Part shown: piece by piece, positions 22,682 through 33,349 of the stretch
How the letters are laid out: each line of letters opens with the position of its first letter
Numbering within the stretch: the first letter of the stretch is position 1
Source of the DNA: Elymus sibiricus
Lineage: Eukaryota > Streptophyta > Magnoliopsida > Poales > Poaceae
Length of the DNA: 64,000 nucleotides
Reading direction: 5' to 3'
Assembly (NCBI GenBank): GCA_039707655.1
Contig: CM077664.1
Location: 30,678,781-30,742,780, forward strand
The notes under the pieces: model-generated
What the model was told of the DNA's origin: nothing
The model's database searches: none
What the model saw: only the letters and a program-made list of their open reading frames with translations
Position numbers and translations under genes: made by a program

Positions 22682-23879
22682 ACTGTTTCGTAGTTCAAGG
22701 TTGTGTTTTAGACTTTAAGTGGTAGTTTGAGGTTGTAATGTGGACTTCTCTCTTTTATTTATGAATTTGAGTCTTCTGTGATATGAAGGACCATATTTTG
22801 AGTTAGAAACATGGTTTTCAGCATTAGGTGAGAACATATAAGGAGCTCCAGGCCATGGGTAAAGAAATATGGTGGATTCTTATGCTATCTTATATTTATA
22901 TAATTCAAGGAATGTATTAAATTTTAATGAGACCAGATGGCATCTGCAGGTCGTCCCACAAGTAGACATGTAGCAGAATGTTCAAAGTACATAGTTTGGT
23001 GGTGAAAGGTGTATGATATTTTGCTTCACTTGTGAAAGTATTCATTTGGAATGATAATTTTTGTGCGCATTTGTTTGAATTGAGTGGCCGATACTCTTGC
23101 CTCCGTCTCAATGCCGCACACACACATTGTTATGCGAATACATGTGATTGAAACCCTAATGCAATTTTTTAAAGTCTATGATGTCATTTTTGTTTCAAAT
23201 AAAATAACATGTTATTCTCTTTTAGAAAAACCATGATGTCAATCGTAGTGTTGTCTCTTCTTTACCTGTTTGTGGAAAAAAGTATGAACTAGGGTTATGA
23301 TCAAAGACATCCATGAAGCTTTTTTTTTTTAATAAAAAGGCCCCTTAGGACTCATTTAAAAAAATAGATAGAAGAATGTTGCCCAATTGATACGTGAGAA
23401 ATAGGGCGAAAACCATTACAACTGCGCCATTGAGGACACCACCAGCTGACCTATCACATAACAAGACACACCAGAACGTTGTCGAGAAGAATACACCATC
23501 GAGGTAACACCACGCACACCGCCAAGAAAAGGACACCATCGAGGTGGCAGAATAGCATCACTTTCATCACTCTTCCACACGGGAAAGTGATTTCAACTTT
23601 GTCATTGACGATCATCGATGAAGGCCTCGCTGCAACAAAAATGCAAAGCCACAGTAAGAACTGCTAGACAGCAGCACACGCCGATGACAGGGTAGCTTCA
23701 ACGCAAAGGGAACCTACGAAGGATAAATCTACGGGTTGGTGCAGCTAGCTTTGAATACTTAAGTGTGTGATCAAATAAAAACAACGGCGCAGCAAAACGC
23801 GCGTTACCCTTCTAGTTGATCGCTACATGGGCTAGCTGTTCTGAGGGTGGCTACTATCATGAAAAAATCGGTGCACTGT
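22682..23879. other. Low-copy intergenic sequence
   Basis: AT-rich, with no open frame of coding quality and no LTR ends. The stretch 23812-23815 (CTAG followed by T), preceded by a GC-rich stem (AACGGCGC...GCGCGTT, about 23782-23805), resembles a Helitron 3' end. I could not find the matching 5' TC end, so only the end is suggested. Confidence 0.5.
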
Positions 23880-24239
23880 GGTCAATTGGGCCTGCCTCTT
23901 GTGCAAGGCCCATCTAGCACAATTGATCTACAGCGCCGGTACTGATTCCTGTCGATCACTCTAAAAAAAACTCCCAGTCTATCGCTTTTCTCCCGAGTCC
24001 TCGACCTAGGTTTAGATGAGCCATTGCCGCCATCACCGAGACCGCCGTCGACGGTGTCCTTGTCTTGCAGCGCGTGCTCCCTTCTCCCTCCTCCGGTCCT
24101 CCCTCCTCCACATCCAGCGGCGCCTCCTCCCCGTTTCCCCATGGCCTCCTGCACCTCGTTGCCGTCCGCTGGCTCCTCCCCCACCGCATCCTTGCCCAGC
24201 TCCTCGTGTATCCATTTCCCAGATCTCGAAGTGGCCCGG
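23880..24239 (+). pseudogene. Possible 5' fragment of a plant gene (promoter, 5' UTR, first exon)
   Basis: TGGGCCTG and AGGCCCAT (about 23888-23912) resemble site II promoter elements of housekeeping plant genes. A C/T-rich leader and GC-rich exon follow. Either ATG at 24024 or the later ATG at 24141 (MASCTSLPSAGSSPTASLPS) could start a Ser/Pro/Ala-rich N-terminus like an organelle transit peptide. The frame reaches a possible donor CCCG|GTAATA at 24239/24240. No further exon is found because retrotransposon V follows from about 24300. Identity unknown. Confidence 0.3.
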
Positions 24240-24309
24240 TAATACTGCTTGTTCTTTCTGCTTGATCTAGAAGTATTATCCTATGCATTTGGTTCATCGT
24301 GATCGGAAT

Positions 24310-24612
24310 TATATATATAATTTTTGGCCTCGTGAAGGAGAAAGTATCACTCAAGCTTGGGGGAGGCTTAAATATATGTTGCATACATGCCCCAATCATG
24401 AGCTCTCAAGAGAAATAATTATTTAGAACTTTTATGCTCGGCTTTCTCATAATGATCAATCCATGCTCGATACTTCTTCTACTGGTTCCTTTATGAAGAG
24501 GACTATTGAATTCAAATGGGACCTTCTTGAAAGAATTAAACGCAACTCTGAAAATTGGGAAATCGACAAAGGTTAAGAGTCAGGTATAAATCTCAAGTTT
24601 GATTGTGTTAAG
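24310..24612 (+). pseudogene. Gag remnant of V
   Basis: The frame read from 24312 gives WPREGESITQAWGRLKYMLH, typical of the gag core of Athila-like elements, and runs into the pol frame with stops near 24424 and 24574. The N-terminal part of gag is absent. The junction with the sequence to the left is near 24300. Confidence 0.7.
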
Positions 24613-24618
24613 TCTTTT

Positions 24619-26508
24619 ATGGAAACTGATGCTTTTCACAAGTTTAATACTAAATATGGACTTGACTCTGAGATAGTAGCTACATTTTGTGAATCTTTTG
24701 CTACTCATGTTGATCTCCCTAAGGAGAAATGGTTTAAATATCATCCACCTATTGAATTAAAAGAAGAACCTGTTAGTGTTAAGGAAGAAACAATTGTTTA
24801 CCATATTGATCCAGTTGTGCCTACTGCTTATATTGAGAAACCACCTTTCCCTGTTAGGATTAAGGAACATGTTAAGGCTTCAACTGTGGTTAATAAAAGT
24901 AATATAAGAATACCTAGACCTTCTGAACAAATTAAAGTTGAACCTAATATTGCAATGGTTAAAGATCTTTTGGTTGATAATAATGATGGGCATGTTATTT
25001 ACTTTTGCGAAGAGGCTGCTAGAATTGCTAAACCTGTTAGGAATGAACGAGATATGCTAGATAAGAATAAGCCCGTAGTTGGCATGCCTGTTGTTTCTAT
25101 TAAGATTGGAGATCATTGCTATCATGGTTTATGTGACATGGGTGCTAGTGTGAGTGCTATTCCGTTTTCTTTATATCAAGAAGTAATGAATGACATTGCA
25201 CCTGTTGAGATTGAAGATATTGATGTTACTATTAAGCTTGCAAATAGAGATACTATTACACCACTTGGGATTGTTAGAGATGTTGAAGTCTTGTGTGGTA
25301 AGATCAAATACCCTACTGATTTCTTAGTACTTGGTTCACAACAAGATAATTTTTGTCCCATTATATTTTGTAGACCCTTCTTGAATACCGTTAATGCTGA
25401 AATTGATTGTGTTAAAGAGAAGGTTAGAGTTAAGTTTGGTGATATATCTCATGAATTTAATTTCTCCAAGTTTCGTAGACAAACTCATGATAAAGAATTA
25501 CCCAATAAAGATGAAATTATTGGTCTTGCTTCTATTGCTGTGCCTCCTACTGATCCTTTAGAACAATATTTGCTAGACCATGAGAATTATATGCATATGA
25601 ATGAAAGAAATGAAATAGATGAACTATTGTTTAAACAAGCACCTATTCTCAAACATAATTTGCCTGTTGAAACCTTGGGAGACCCTCCACCACCTATGGG
25701 CGATCCTGTGTTTGAATTAAAGCAATTGCCTGATACGCTTAAGTATGCTTATCTTGATGAAAAGAAGATCTATCCTGTTATTATTAGTGCTATCCTTTTA
25801 GAGCATGAAGAAAAGAGATTACTTAAAACTCTGAGGAAGCATTGTGCCGCTATTGGATATACTCTTGATGATCTTAAGGGCATTAGTCCCACTCTATGTC
25901 AGCACAAGATTAATATGGAGCCAGATGCTAAACCTATCATTGATCATCAACATCGCTTGAATCCTAAAATGAAGGATGTGGTAAGAAATGAAATATTAAA
26001 GCTTCTGGAGGCAGGTATAATTTATCCCATAGCTGATAGTAGATGGGTAAGCCCTGTTCATTGTGTTCCTAAGAAAGGAGGTATCACCGTTGTTCCTGAT
26101 GATAAAAATGAACTTATTCCACAAAGAATTGTAACTGATTATAGGATGGTAATTGATTTCAGGAAATTAAATAAAGCTACTAGGAAAGATCATTACCCCT
26201 TACCTTTTATTGATCAAATGTTAGAAAGATTGTCTAAGCATACACACTTTTGCTTCTTAGATGGATATTCTGGTTTTTCTCAAATACCTGTATCACAAGA
26301 AGATCAAGAGAAAACCACCTTTAATTGTCCTTTTGGAAATTATGCTTATCGTCGTATGCCTTCTGGTTTATGTAATGCACCTGCTACCTTTCAAAGATGT
26401 ATGACTGCTATATTCTCTGATTTTTGTGAAAAGATTGTTGAGGTTTTCATGGATGATTTCTCCGTATACGGGACTTCTTTTGATGATTGCTTAAGCAACC
26501 TTGATTGA
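24619..26508 (+). pseudogene. V pol: protease and reverse transcriptase
   Basis: 629 codons open. About residues 1-150 are the gag-pol linker. The aspartic protease covers residues 155-260, with catalytic CDMGAS (residues 172-177; Met where Ser or Thr is usual) and a C-terminal CPIIFCRPF where ILGRPFL is usual. RT follows from about residue 430: DYRMVIDFRKLNKATRKDHY, then FLDGYSGFSQIP, CPFGNYAYRRMPSGLCNAPATF and the catalytic box FMDD (26446-26457). The frame stops at TGA 26506-26508 inside the RT thumb region, where related elements read on, so this is a nonsense mutation. Confidence 0.88.
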
Positions 26509-27146
26509 GTTTTGCAGAGATGTGAAGAAACTAATCTTGTCTTGAATCGGGAGAAGTGCCACTTTATGGTAAATGAAGGTATAGTCCTTGGGCATAAATT
26601 TTCTGAAAGAGGTATTGAAGTTGCTAAAGCTAAAGTTGATGCTATTGAGAGAATGCCATGTCCTAGAGATATCAAAGGTATAAGAAGTTTCCTTGGTCGT
26701 GTTGATTTCTATAGAAGGTTTATAAAAGATTTCTCTAAGATTTCTAGGCCTCTTACTAATCTCTTGCAAAAAGATGTTCCATTTGTTTTTGACGATGATT
26801 GCGTAGAAGCCTTTTGAAATACTTAAGAAAGCCTTGATTTCTGCACCTATTGTTCAACCACCGGATTGGAACTTGCCTTTTGAAATTATGTGTGATGCTA
26901 GTGATTATGCGGTTGGTGCTGTTTCTAGGTCAAAGAGTTGATAAGAAATTGAATGTTATTCACTATGCTAGTAAAACCTTAGACAGTGCTCAAAGAAATT
27001 ATGCTACTACTGAAAAAGAATTTTTAGCAGTTGTGTTTGCATGTGATAAATTCAGATCTTACATTGTTGATTCTAAAGTCACTATTCACACTGATCATGC
27101 TGCTATTAAATATCTTATGGAAAAGAAAGATGCTACAAGAATTTGA
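26509..27146 (+). pseudogene. V pol: end of RT and RNase H, frame-broken
   Basis: Continues with the RT connection (CHFMVNEGIVLGHKFS, SFLGRVDFYRRFIKDFSKISRPLTNLL). The frame changes twice by one extra T, near 26812-26815 and near 26918-26922. RNase H signature segments are EIMCDASDYAVGAV, YATTEKEFLAVVFACDKF and IHTDHAAIKYLM, so the catalytic Asp, Glu and Asp are present. After MEKKDA (27119-27136) a segment usual in the family is absent and the frame changes again, consistent with a short deletion. Confidence 0.85.
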
Positions 27147-27645
27147 CTTGCATATTCTTGATAGAAAGGGAGCTGAGAATCCTGTAGCTGATAATCTGTC
27201 TAGAATGGAAAATGTTCTTGATGACCCACTTTCTATTAATGATGATTTTCCTGATGAACAATTAGCTGTTATAAATGCTTCTCATAACACTCCTTGGTAT
27301 GCAGACTATGCTAATTACATTGTTGCTAAATATATCCCACCTAGTTTCACCTATCAACAAAAGAAAAAGTTCTTCTTTGATTTAAGACATTACTTTTGGG
27401 ATGACCCGCATCTATATAAAGAAGGAGTAGATGGTGTTATTAGACGTTGTGTACCTGAGCATGAACAGGAACAAATCTTGCGTAAGTGTCACTCCGAGGC
27501 ATATGGAGGACACCATGCTAGAGACAGAACGGCGCACAAGGTATTACAATCTGATTTTTATTGGCCTACTCTTTTTAAAGATACACGTAAGTTTGTCCTT
27601 TCTTGTGATGAATGTCAAAGAATTGGTAATGTTGGTAGACGTTAG
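27147..27645 (+). pseudogene. V pol: end of RNase H and integrase zinc domain
   Basis: FDLHILDRKGAENPVADNLSR closes RNase H. A linker follows, then the integrase HHCC domain: HSEAYGGHHARDRTAHKVL and FVLSCDECQRIG supply the two His and two Cys. The frame stops at TAG 27643-27645, directly before the catalytic core, where related proteins continue. Confidence 0.87.
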
Positions 27646-28623
27646 GAAATGCCTATGAATTATTCACTTTTTATTGAACCATTTGATGTTTGGGGCTTTG
27701 ATTATATGGGACCTTTTCCTTCCTCTAATGGGTATACACATATTCTAGTTGTTGTTGATTACGTTACTAAGTGGGTAGAAGCTATTCCAACTAGTAGTGC
27801 TGATCACAACACTTCTATTAAAATGCTTAAAGAAGTTATATTTCCGAGGTTTGGAGTCCCTAGATATTTAATGACTGATGGTGGTTCACATTTTATTCAT
27901 GGTGCTTTCCATAAATTTCTTGCTAAATATGATGTTAATCATAGAATTGCATCTCCTTATCATCCTCAGTCTAGTGGTCAAGTTGAATTAACTAATAGAG
28001 AAATAAAATTAATTTTACAAAAGACCGTTAATAGATCTAGAAAGAATTGGTCTAATAAACTTGATGATGCATTATGGGCTTATAGAACTGCTTATAAAAA
28101 TCCTATGGGTATGTCTTCATATAAAATGGTTTATGGAAAAGCATGTCATTTACCTCTTGAATTAGAACATAAAGCATATTGGGCAATTAAAGAACTTAAC
28201 TATGATTTTAAACTTGCCGGTGAAAAGAGGTTATTTGATATTAGCTCCCTAGATGAATGGAGAACCCAAGCCTGTGAAAATGCCAAGTTGTTTAAAGAAA
28301 AAGTTAAAAGATGGCATGATAAAAGAATTCAAAAACAGGAATTCAAAGTAGGTGATCATGTTCTATTATACAATTCTCGTTTAAGATTCTTTGCAGGAAA
28401 GCTTCTCTCTAAATGGGAAGGACCATACATCGTTGAAGAAGTTTATCGCTCCGGAGCCATCAAAATAAACAACTCCGAAGGCACTAATCTGAGAGTGGTT
28501 AATGGTCAAAGAATTAAACATTATATCTTAGGTACACCCATTAATGTTGAAACTAATATTATTCAAACAATGACACCGGAAGAACACATAGAGAAAACCT
28601 TCCGGAACGTTCCAGAACCTTGA
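27646..28623 (+). pseudogene. V pol: integrase catalytic core and C-terminal region
   Basis: 325 codons open from just after the stop at 27643. The D,D-35-E residues are visible: Asp in WGFDYMGPFPSS, Asp in MTDGGSHFIHGAF and Glu in SSGQVELTNREIK. The C-terminal part has the GPY-like module (DHVLLYNSRLRFFAGKL, SKWEGPYIVEEVY). It ends at TGA 28621-28623. No chromodomain is seen, as expected for the Athila side of gypsy. Confidence 0.88.
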
Positions 28624-29139
28624 AAAGGGGTAGGTATGTGGTACGGTAAGTAAACTGACTCCAAAACTTCCATAAAAGTACTTTCTGTCCATTTTGGAAT
28701 ATATAAAAAATTACAAAAATAAGAAATAGTCAGAAAAGTGCACGAGGAGGCGACAAGCCTGGGGGGCGCGCCCTACCCCCCTGGGCGCGCCTACCAGGCT
28801 TGTGGCTCCCTCGTGGACCTTCCGAACTCCATTTTTCTTCCATATTACTTGTCCTGCATGGGAAAAATTCATTATATATACTTATGGGTGTTTTCACCAC
28901 CGTATAGCAAGTTTCTCCTCTGTTCTTGTTTCGTGCTATTTTCCTGACTGATCTAAGTCATCATGGCTCCCCAAAAGCTCCGCGCCAAGCATCGGATCGT
29001 GCAACCTTCGCTGGGCAAACGTCCTTACAGCGAGGTCTATTATGAGTGGTCGTCGAGAGAGGAGGACACCGCTATGCATGAGGAAGTCGGAGAGGTTACA
29101 GGAAACCTAGTTAAAGGAAAAGAGGATCAAGCTGCATAA
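28624..29139 (+). pseudogene. V region after pol with start of a third frame
   Basis: A non-coding stretch carries a GC-rich inverted repeat (about 28741-28815) like the one inside the LTRs of X, E, W and Y. Then ATG 28963-28965 opens MAPQKLRAKHRIVQPSLGKR, a short basic frame ending TAA about 29137-29139. Athila-type elements often have an extra region after pol. Here the element is cut off soon after, with no LTR. Confidence 0.5.
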
Positions 29140-29239
29140 TCCCTATGAATAAAAAATTCCATTACCAGCACCTACATACGAGTATCTCACGTCAGATTTA
29201 ATACATTGCAATGAGCAAAGGGCCAAACATAATTTTGGA

Positions 29240-29700
29240 TGTGCGTAGCAACATCGCGACATAGTTACCTTATTATATGGCAAGGAATCTTCATCTGGAG
29301 TGATTGGGGATTGTGCCTTCTCTGGATGCTTAGCCTACGTATGAATCGCCGACACAGGGTTACACACAAATTAAAAATGGTCATACACAATGTTGGCTAT
29401 GAATGTTTACCATGTGTGCGAGGTACTTACAGGGGGAGAATTGAAGACATGTTGTTCGACTGGAGTGCTGTAGCATTCAACGGGTGACACCGACATCGCA
29501 AGGCCTGGAGTGATTGGGGACTGTGCCGTCTGGCGATGCTTAGCCTACATATGAATCGCTCACATAAAGTTACCCACAAATAACAAATGTCCATACAAAA
29601 TCTCGGTCGTGAATGTATAGCATCGGTGCATGGTACTTACAGGGGGAGAATTGAAGACATGCTCTTGGGGTGGATTGTTGTGGCATTGAACGTGGGACTG
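29240..29700 (-). repeat. Tandem duplication of an exon end and its intron
   Basis: 29300-29490 and 29510-29700 are diverged copies (shared blocks GTGATTGGGGA, GATGCTTAGCCTAC, GGTACTTACAGGGGGAGAATTGAAGACATG in parts). On the minus strand each includes the exon end ATTCTCCCCCT followed by donor GTAAGTACC, so the duplication contains a splice donor of the coiled-coil gene. 29140-29240 holds nothing I can identify. Confidence 0.6.
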
Positions 29701-31033
29701 TAACATTGCACGGTCTTCCATAATCTTTCCTTCCATTTGGACCTGCTCCACCATAGCCTTGTAGTCCATGTCCTTGCGCTCCTTTTGCAGCCTAATGTCC
29801 ATATCCGCACGTGCCTGCAACACATTGGTGTCCATCTTGACACGCTCTATCTGTATAAGGCCGTCGACAACCTTCCGGTCCTTTTGCAAAGTCAGCTGCA
29901 TCTCCTTATACTCAAGCTGGAACTTCTTTTCCATCTCCTCACGGTCCCGCTAAAACTTTTGTTCCATCTCTTCACGCATCTGCTTAATCTTTCGGGACAT
30001 ATCAGCACGCTCATCCTTTAGCATCCTGTCAACGTACGCACGTTCTTGTTTGAGTTTCTTGTCCATCTCATCGCGTTCCTGTTGGACATTCACGTCGATC
30101 TGCCGGCGCGCTTCATGCAACAACCTATCGTACTCCGCACGGTTGTGATGTAGCTGTGAATCCATGGTCCCTACAACACCAGACACAAGAATGCAATTAA
30201 TGAGATCCACATTATCAAAATATACCGATTCTCATTAAAACATATGACTATTTCAATATCTCATAATGTAAAATAGCATGGTATGTGAGACAAACTGACT
30301 GCTAAATTTCCAGCAAAAGCTCAAATCTCCCAACATTCATTTTCCTAAATTTGCTATCAACAACCTCATCCAAATCAGTCGTAAGAATCCAGCAACTCCT
30401 TCAACAGTACCTCCTTTACTCATGTATTGTGAACAAGTCTGTGTACGGCACATCTAAGTGGCTAAAGCAAACCTCATCCAAATCATTCCTAGTAATCCAA
30501 TATACCTCAAAGGTCTAGTAAAGTAACTCCACCGAGAAAATATATCCATAACCAGATCGTATGGTCACCTACCCCTAACAAGCAATCACAAAGCTCTTGC
30601 ATAAAATTCTTTACTCCAACCTCATCCAAATCATTCCTAGTAATCCAGCATAGCTCAAAGGTCTAGAAAATTTACAACACCGAGAATATATATCCCTAAC
30701 CAGATCATATTATCAACTATTGTGAACTAGCAATCACATACCTCTTTCATAACAGCCTTTTCTCCAATTAACGACAACCACCCACAATCTCGCACCCAAA
30801 CAGTACCTTCCACGAAAAACTAAGCTCCCACGAACAACTACCAAAAATCTTGCACACAAGATGGCATCTCTAATCTCATCACAACTGCCTTCTTGGTCCA
30901 ACCAATGGAAAAATGTATCAACATTGCAAGAGATGGGAGGAGACATGGAGGATGAGACCTTTTTACTCCGGCGTCTACGTGGGTGTCTGCGGAGCGATGG
31001 CGCGATCCTGGCGACGGCTACGTCAGGAGACAA
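29641..31033 (-). pseudogene. Coiled-coil protein gene, two visible exons, one internal stop
   Basis: Exon 1 is 31033-30742 (start MSPDVAVARIAPS; includes CNVDTFFHWLDQEGSCDEIRD), with donor GAG|GTATGT. Exon 2 is 30170-29641, with acceptor TTGTAG before GGACC and donor CCCCCT|GTAAGT. The phase fits (exon 1 leaves one base). Exon 2 is a long charged coiled coil with repeats of about 11 residues (ERDEMDKKLKQERAYVDRML; ERVKMDTNVLQARADMDIRL). TAG at 29950-29952 interrupts an otherwise open frame. The start is 306 bases from that of the GRF gene on the other strand. Downstream exons are not identified. No known domain beyond the coil; function unknown. Confidence 0.55.
30470..30740. repeat. Tandem duplication in intron of the coiled-coil gene
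   Basis: Two copies of about 140 bases (30470-30600, 30612-30740) share AACCTCATCCAAATCATTCC, AGTAATCCA and TCAAAGGTCTAG. A shorter third relic lies near 30360-30395. The rest of the intron (30171-30741) is AT-rich with no other signal. Confidence 0.6.
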
Positions 31034-31339
31034 AAACTTGATGGGGCGGTTAAGATAGGAGGGATATGCGCTACGATGGAATGGTATATATCCATGATTT
31101 CAGGGTCAATTATATATTTCCAAGTAATGCGCATGGATGGAACGGTATCCGTCCGTGATTTTTGGGTCAGTTAGTCATTTGGAAGATTTGTTAGTTAGCC
31201 TATTTAGAGGGAGCACGATCCTCTGGTGTTGGTGAAAGGGTTTGTTGGGCCAGCGCACAAACATCCCTAGTTCTTCTTTTACCCAAAGGATTAGGGCAAC
31301 CGTATGCCATTGTCGCCGTCGCCTAGCACCTAATCAACC
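31034..31339. promoter_or_regulatory. Divergent intergenic region (possible bidirectional promoter) with 60-bp duplication
   Basis: Separates the starts of the minus coiled-coil gene and the plus GRF gene. It contains two diverged copies of about 60 bases (31066-31125 and 31126-31186) sharing ATGGAA-GGTAT, TCCATGATTT or TCCGTGATTT, GGGTCA and TTTGGAAG or TTTCCAAG. Promoter function is inferred from position only. Confidence 0.4.
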
Positions 31340-31928
31340 ATGTCATCCTCGAGCTCGATTAGGTGTGCGCTCAAGGGCCGATCAGTTGCTGTGCCCCTGA
31401 TCCCTTGCCCTGACTGTGGCGATACAGTGAGATTCTATCTCTCCAGTACCGAAGAGCACGATGGCTGGGTGTTCTACAAGTGCAAGCACCACGATGTACA
31501 ATCTCTTTTTACTATTGGGTTGAAATTTGCTGCAGGAGTAATTTTTTGTACTGTTTCATTAGTGCTGGTTTGATTTGTGCTCATTTGATTCATAGGATAC
31601 ATGTGATTTCTGGCGCTGGGAACTAGAGTATGTGGATCATCTTGTTGGTACAAGTGTCCTTGTTGGTGCTGCTGCCGTTGATGCAATTGGTGCAGCACAG
31701 GAAAGAAGGGAAGAGCTACAACGCGCAAAAAAATAGTGGGGAAAGAATGCATGTACCAACAGAGGGAATATTGGAGGCAGGACCAATTACAGTCAGAGCA
31801 ATCTGCCAACCATTACCAACCACCAAGCGTATACGATGTTAGGATTAGGGAGACAAATTGTTTTTGTGCTGAAGCTGCTGACGGCTAGTGTAATGGTGTT
31901 GTGTGTGATGTTGATTCTGAAGAAATAA
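31340..31928 (+). pseudogene. GRF-type zinc finger protein with C-terminal membrane anchor, one stop
   Basis: Exon 1 is 31340-31495 (donor GAT|GTACAA) and exon 2 is 31596-31928 (acceptor TCATAG before GAT), with phase 0 and one frame throughout. The zinc finger is C23-P-D-C26, then GWVFYKC48 and C55-D-F-W, the C-x2-C...C...C pattern with aromatic residues of GRF fingers. A charged linker ERREELQRAKK is followed by TAG at 31734-31736. The same frame then continues to a hydrophobic helix (IVFVLKLLTASVMVLCVMLI) and TAA at 31926-31928. Without the TAG it would be about 162 residues. GRF fingers bind nucleic acid; similar short GRF proteins with a hydrophobic tail are, from memory, numerous in Triticeae. 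Possibly read as a truncated 98-residue protein. Confidence 0.7.
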
Positions 31929-31989
31929 TCTATTTGTGATCGTATCATGGCGATTATCATGGTCACTTGTAATAACAGCTTAAAAAGAA

Positions 31990-32155
31990 GAGGTTCTCTA
32001 ACATGCTCCCTCTTACCCCCCTTTTTCACATGAGAGGTAAGAGTATGAAATAAATCTGAGCCGATGGTTGCATTAAATAGTTGTTTTGATTAATTCTTAC
32101 CTTCTTAACTCTTACGTGAAAAGAGGGGGTAAGAGGGAGCATGTTAAAATTGCTC
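31990..32155. mobile_element. Mutator-like MITE, 166 bp
   Basis: Terminal inverted repeats of about 50 bases (GAG....TAACATGCTCCCTCTTACC on both ends). Flanks TAAAAAGAA (31981-31989) and AAAAAAGAA (32156-32164) form a 9-bp target duplication with one mismatch. GAG termini and a 9-bp duplication suit Mutator-like elements; hAT (8 bp) is the alternative. Confidence 0.65.
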
Positions 32156-32164
32156 AAAAAAGAA

Positions 32165-32551
32165 TGAATAAAGCGAGTTCCAATGAAGACAATCGAATGG
32201 TAAAACATAAACTACCATTACAAGTCTTGCACACAATCTTGTGCACGAACACAAGAGTTCCATGAAATAGTAATAAAGTACCACATTACAGCAATGACTT
32301 AAAATGCCCTTCATTTATTTTCGCACACTACGTTTTGTCGAAACTACTCGAGAGGCACATCAGGAACATGGGAAACAAACAGATAAATCCCATGATCTCC
32401 CGGTTACAGCGACATTGTCAATAATATCTCTTTTCTCATTGGACAATTGGTAGTATGCTACAATATTATAGCACACACAATTTAATTTACAACCTATGGG
32501 ATATGATACAGCAAGAGTAATAAAACTTGCAGGAACAAGAAAGTAGTTTAC
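32165..32551. other. No gene seen
   Basis: AT-rich spacer. Only short accidental frames and no repeat ends recognised. Confidence 0.5.
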
Positions 32552-32795
32552 TTGGATGTATGATAGGCAAATTTCCAGTTGTCACAAGGCTACTTGGTAG
32601 TTCAGAGTTGTCAATACTGAACGTAATCTCCTGACCCAGATAAAGCATGTAAACTCTAACAAATTCCTTCCAAGAATCCCCAGAAATGTATGTCAACCCA
32701 ATTTTGTTGGTAATATCACATGGGAATTCAAACCCCTCATTGGTAGCGAAACTTGCATGAAAATTCCCATTTTTTCCCAAGGGCACTCTGAAATT
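32552..32795 (-). pseudogene. Isolated exon resembling part of a B3-type domain
   Basis: Minus exon with acceptor TTCTAGCAG and donor CCAA|GTAAAC. It is open in the frame FRVPLGKNGNFHASF, FEFPCDITNKIGLTYIS, GDSWKEFVRVYMLYLGQEIT, FSIDN. The pattern W-x2-F-V-x5-L-x2-G-x3-F near the end resembles the second half of B3 DNA-binding domains. No neighbouring exons were convincingly found, so this may be a relic. The match is from memory of the family and is tentative. Confidence 0.35.
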
Positions 32796-33084
32796 CTGCT
32801 AGAAACTGTATCTGCTATAGCAGGGGATAACCTGAGTAGCATATTTAAGATTGTTAATAAATATGAAGTACCTACAAATACAAACAGTTGGTCCAATCAA
32901 AGTTTGCAAGAAATAGATGACTAGCAAAGTAGTTCACTAGTTTATAACAGAAATAACATATAACCCCATAGAAGATTTTAATTTACATGCACGTACACAA
33001 AACCATTTGATCAACTAACAAATCTACATGCAATTTAACTCTTATTTCAGTCAACATTACAAACAACTGACAAGTACAATATTA

Positions 33085-33205
33085 CTGCCTCCTTCCCAAA
33101 ATTGTTGACAAAGAAGTGTACATACGGATGTATCTACCACGAAAACATGACTAGATACATTCGTATTTAGACAAATCCAAGACATTAATTTTGGATTGGA
33201 TGGAG
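33085..33205. mobile_element. Degenerate Stowaway (Tc1/mariner) MITE
   Basis: Ends CTGCCTCCTTCCCAAAATT and GGATTGGATGGAG are decayed forms of the Stowaway terminus CTCCCTCCGTCCCAAAATT. TA flanks both sides (33083-33084, 33206-33207). The body contains TACGGATGTATCTA and TAGATACATTCGTATTTAG as inverted copies. Confidence 0.75.
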
Positions 33206-33349
33206 TACTAAATTTCTCATGATATTTGGTATGAGACATGTCAGACTGGATCTTACTGTCCTGTTTGCAAATCCCGCGCGCAGGGTGACGGTAACAAACT
33301 CCCTCATCCGATGCTCACCGGGGCACAAACCCTTGGTGTCCAAACAAAT

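Larger units (their letters stand above)
24300..29139 (+). mobile_element. Truncated, mutated Athila-type Ty3/gypsy element V (gag-pol, no LTRs)
   Basis: Order gag remnant, protease, reverse transcriptase, RNase H, integrase, then a short third frame. Domain order (RT before integrase) defines Ty3/gypsy. The protease motif CDMGASVSAIP and RT segments such as KKGGITVV and RKDHYPLPFIDQMLERL fit the Athila clade as I know it. Both LTRs, the PBS and the gag start are missing. The body carries in-frame stops and frame changes, so it cannot move by itself. It is the only copy in the window that encodes RT and integrase. Confidence 0.9.

Noticed and set aside
29737..30021. Plus-strand Leu-rich frame over the coiled-coil exon
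   Set aside because: Antisense of the coiled-coil frame, which has matching splice sites.
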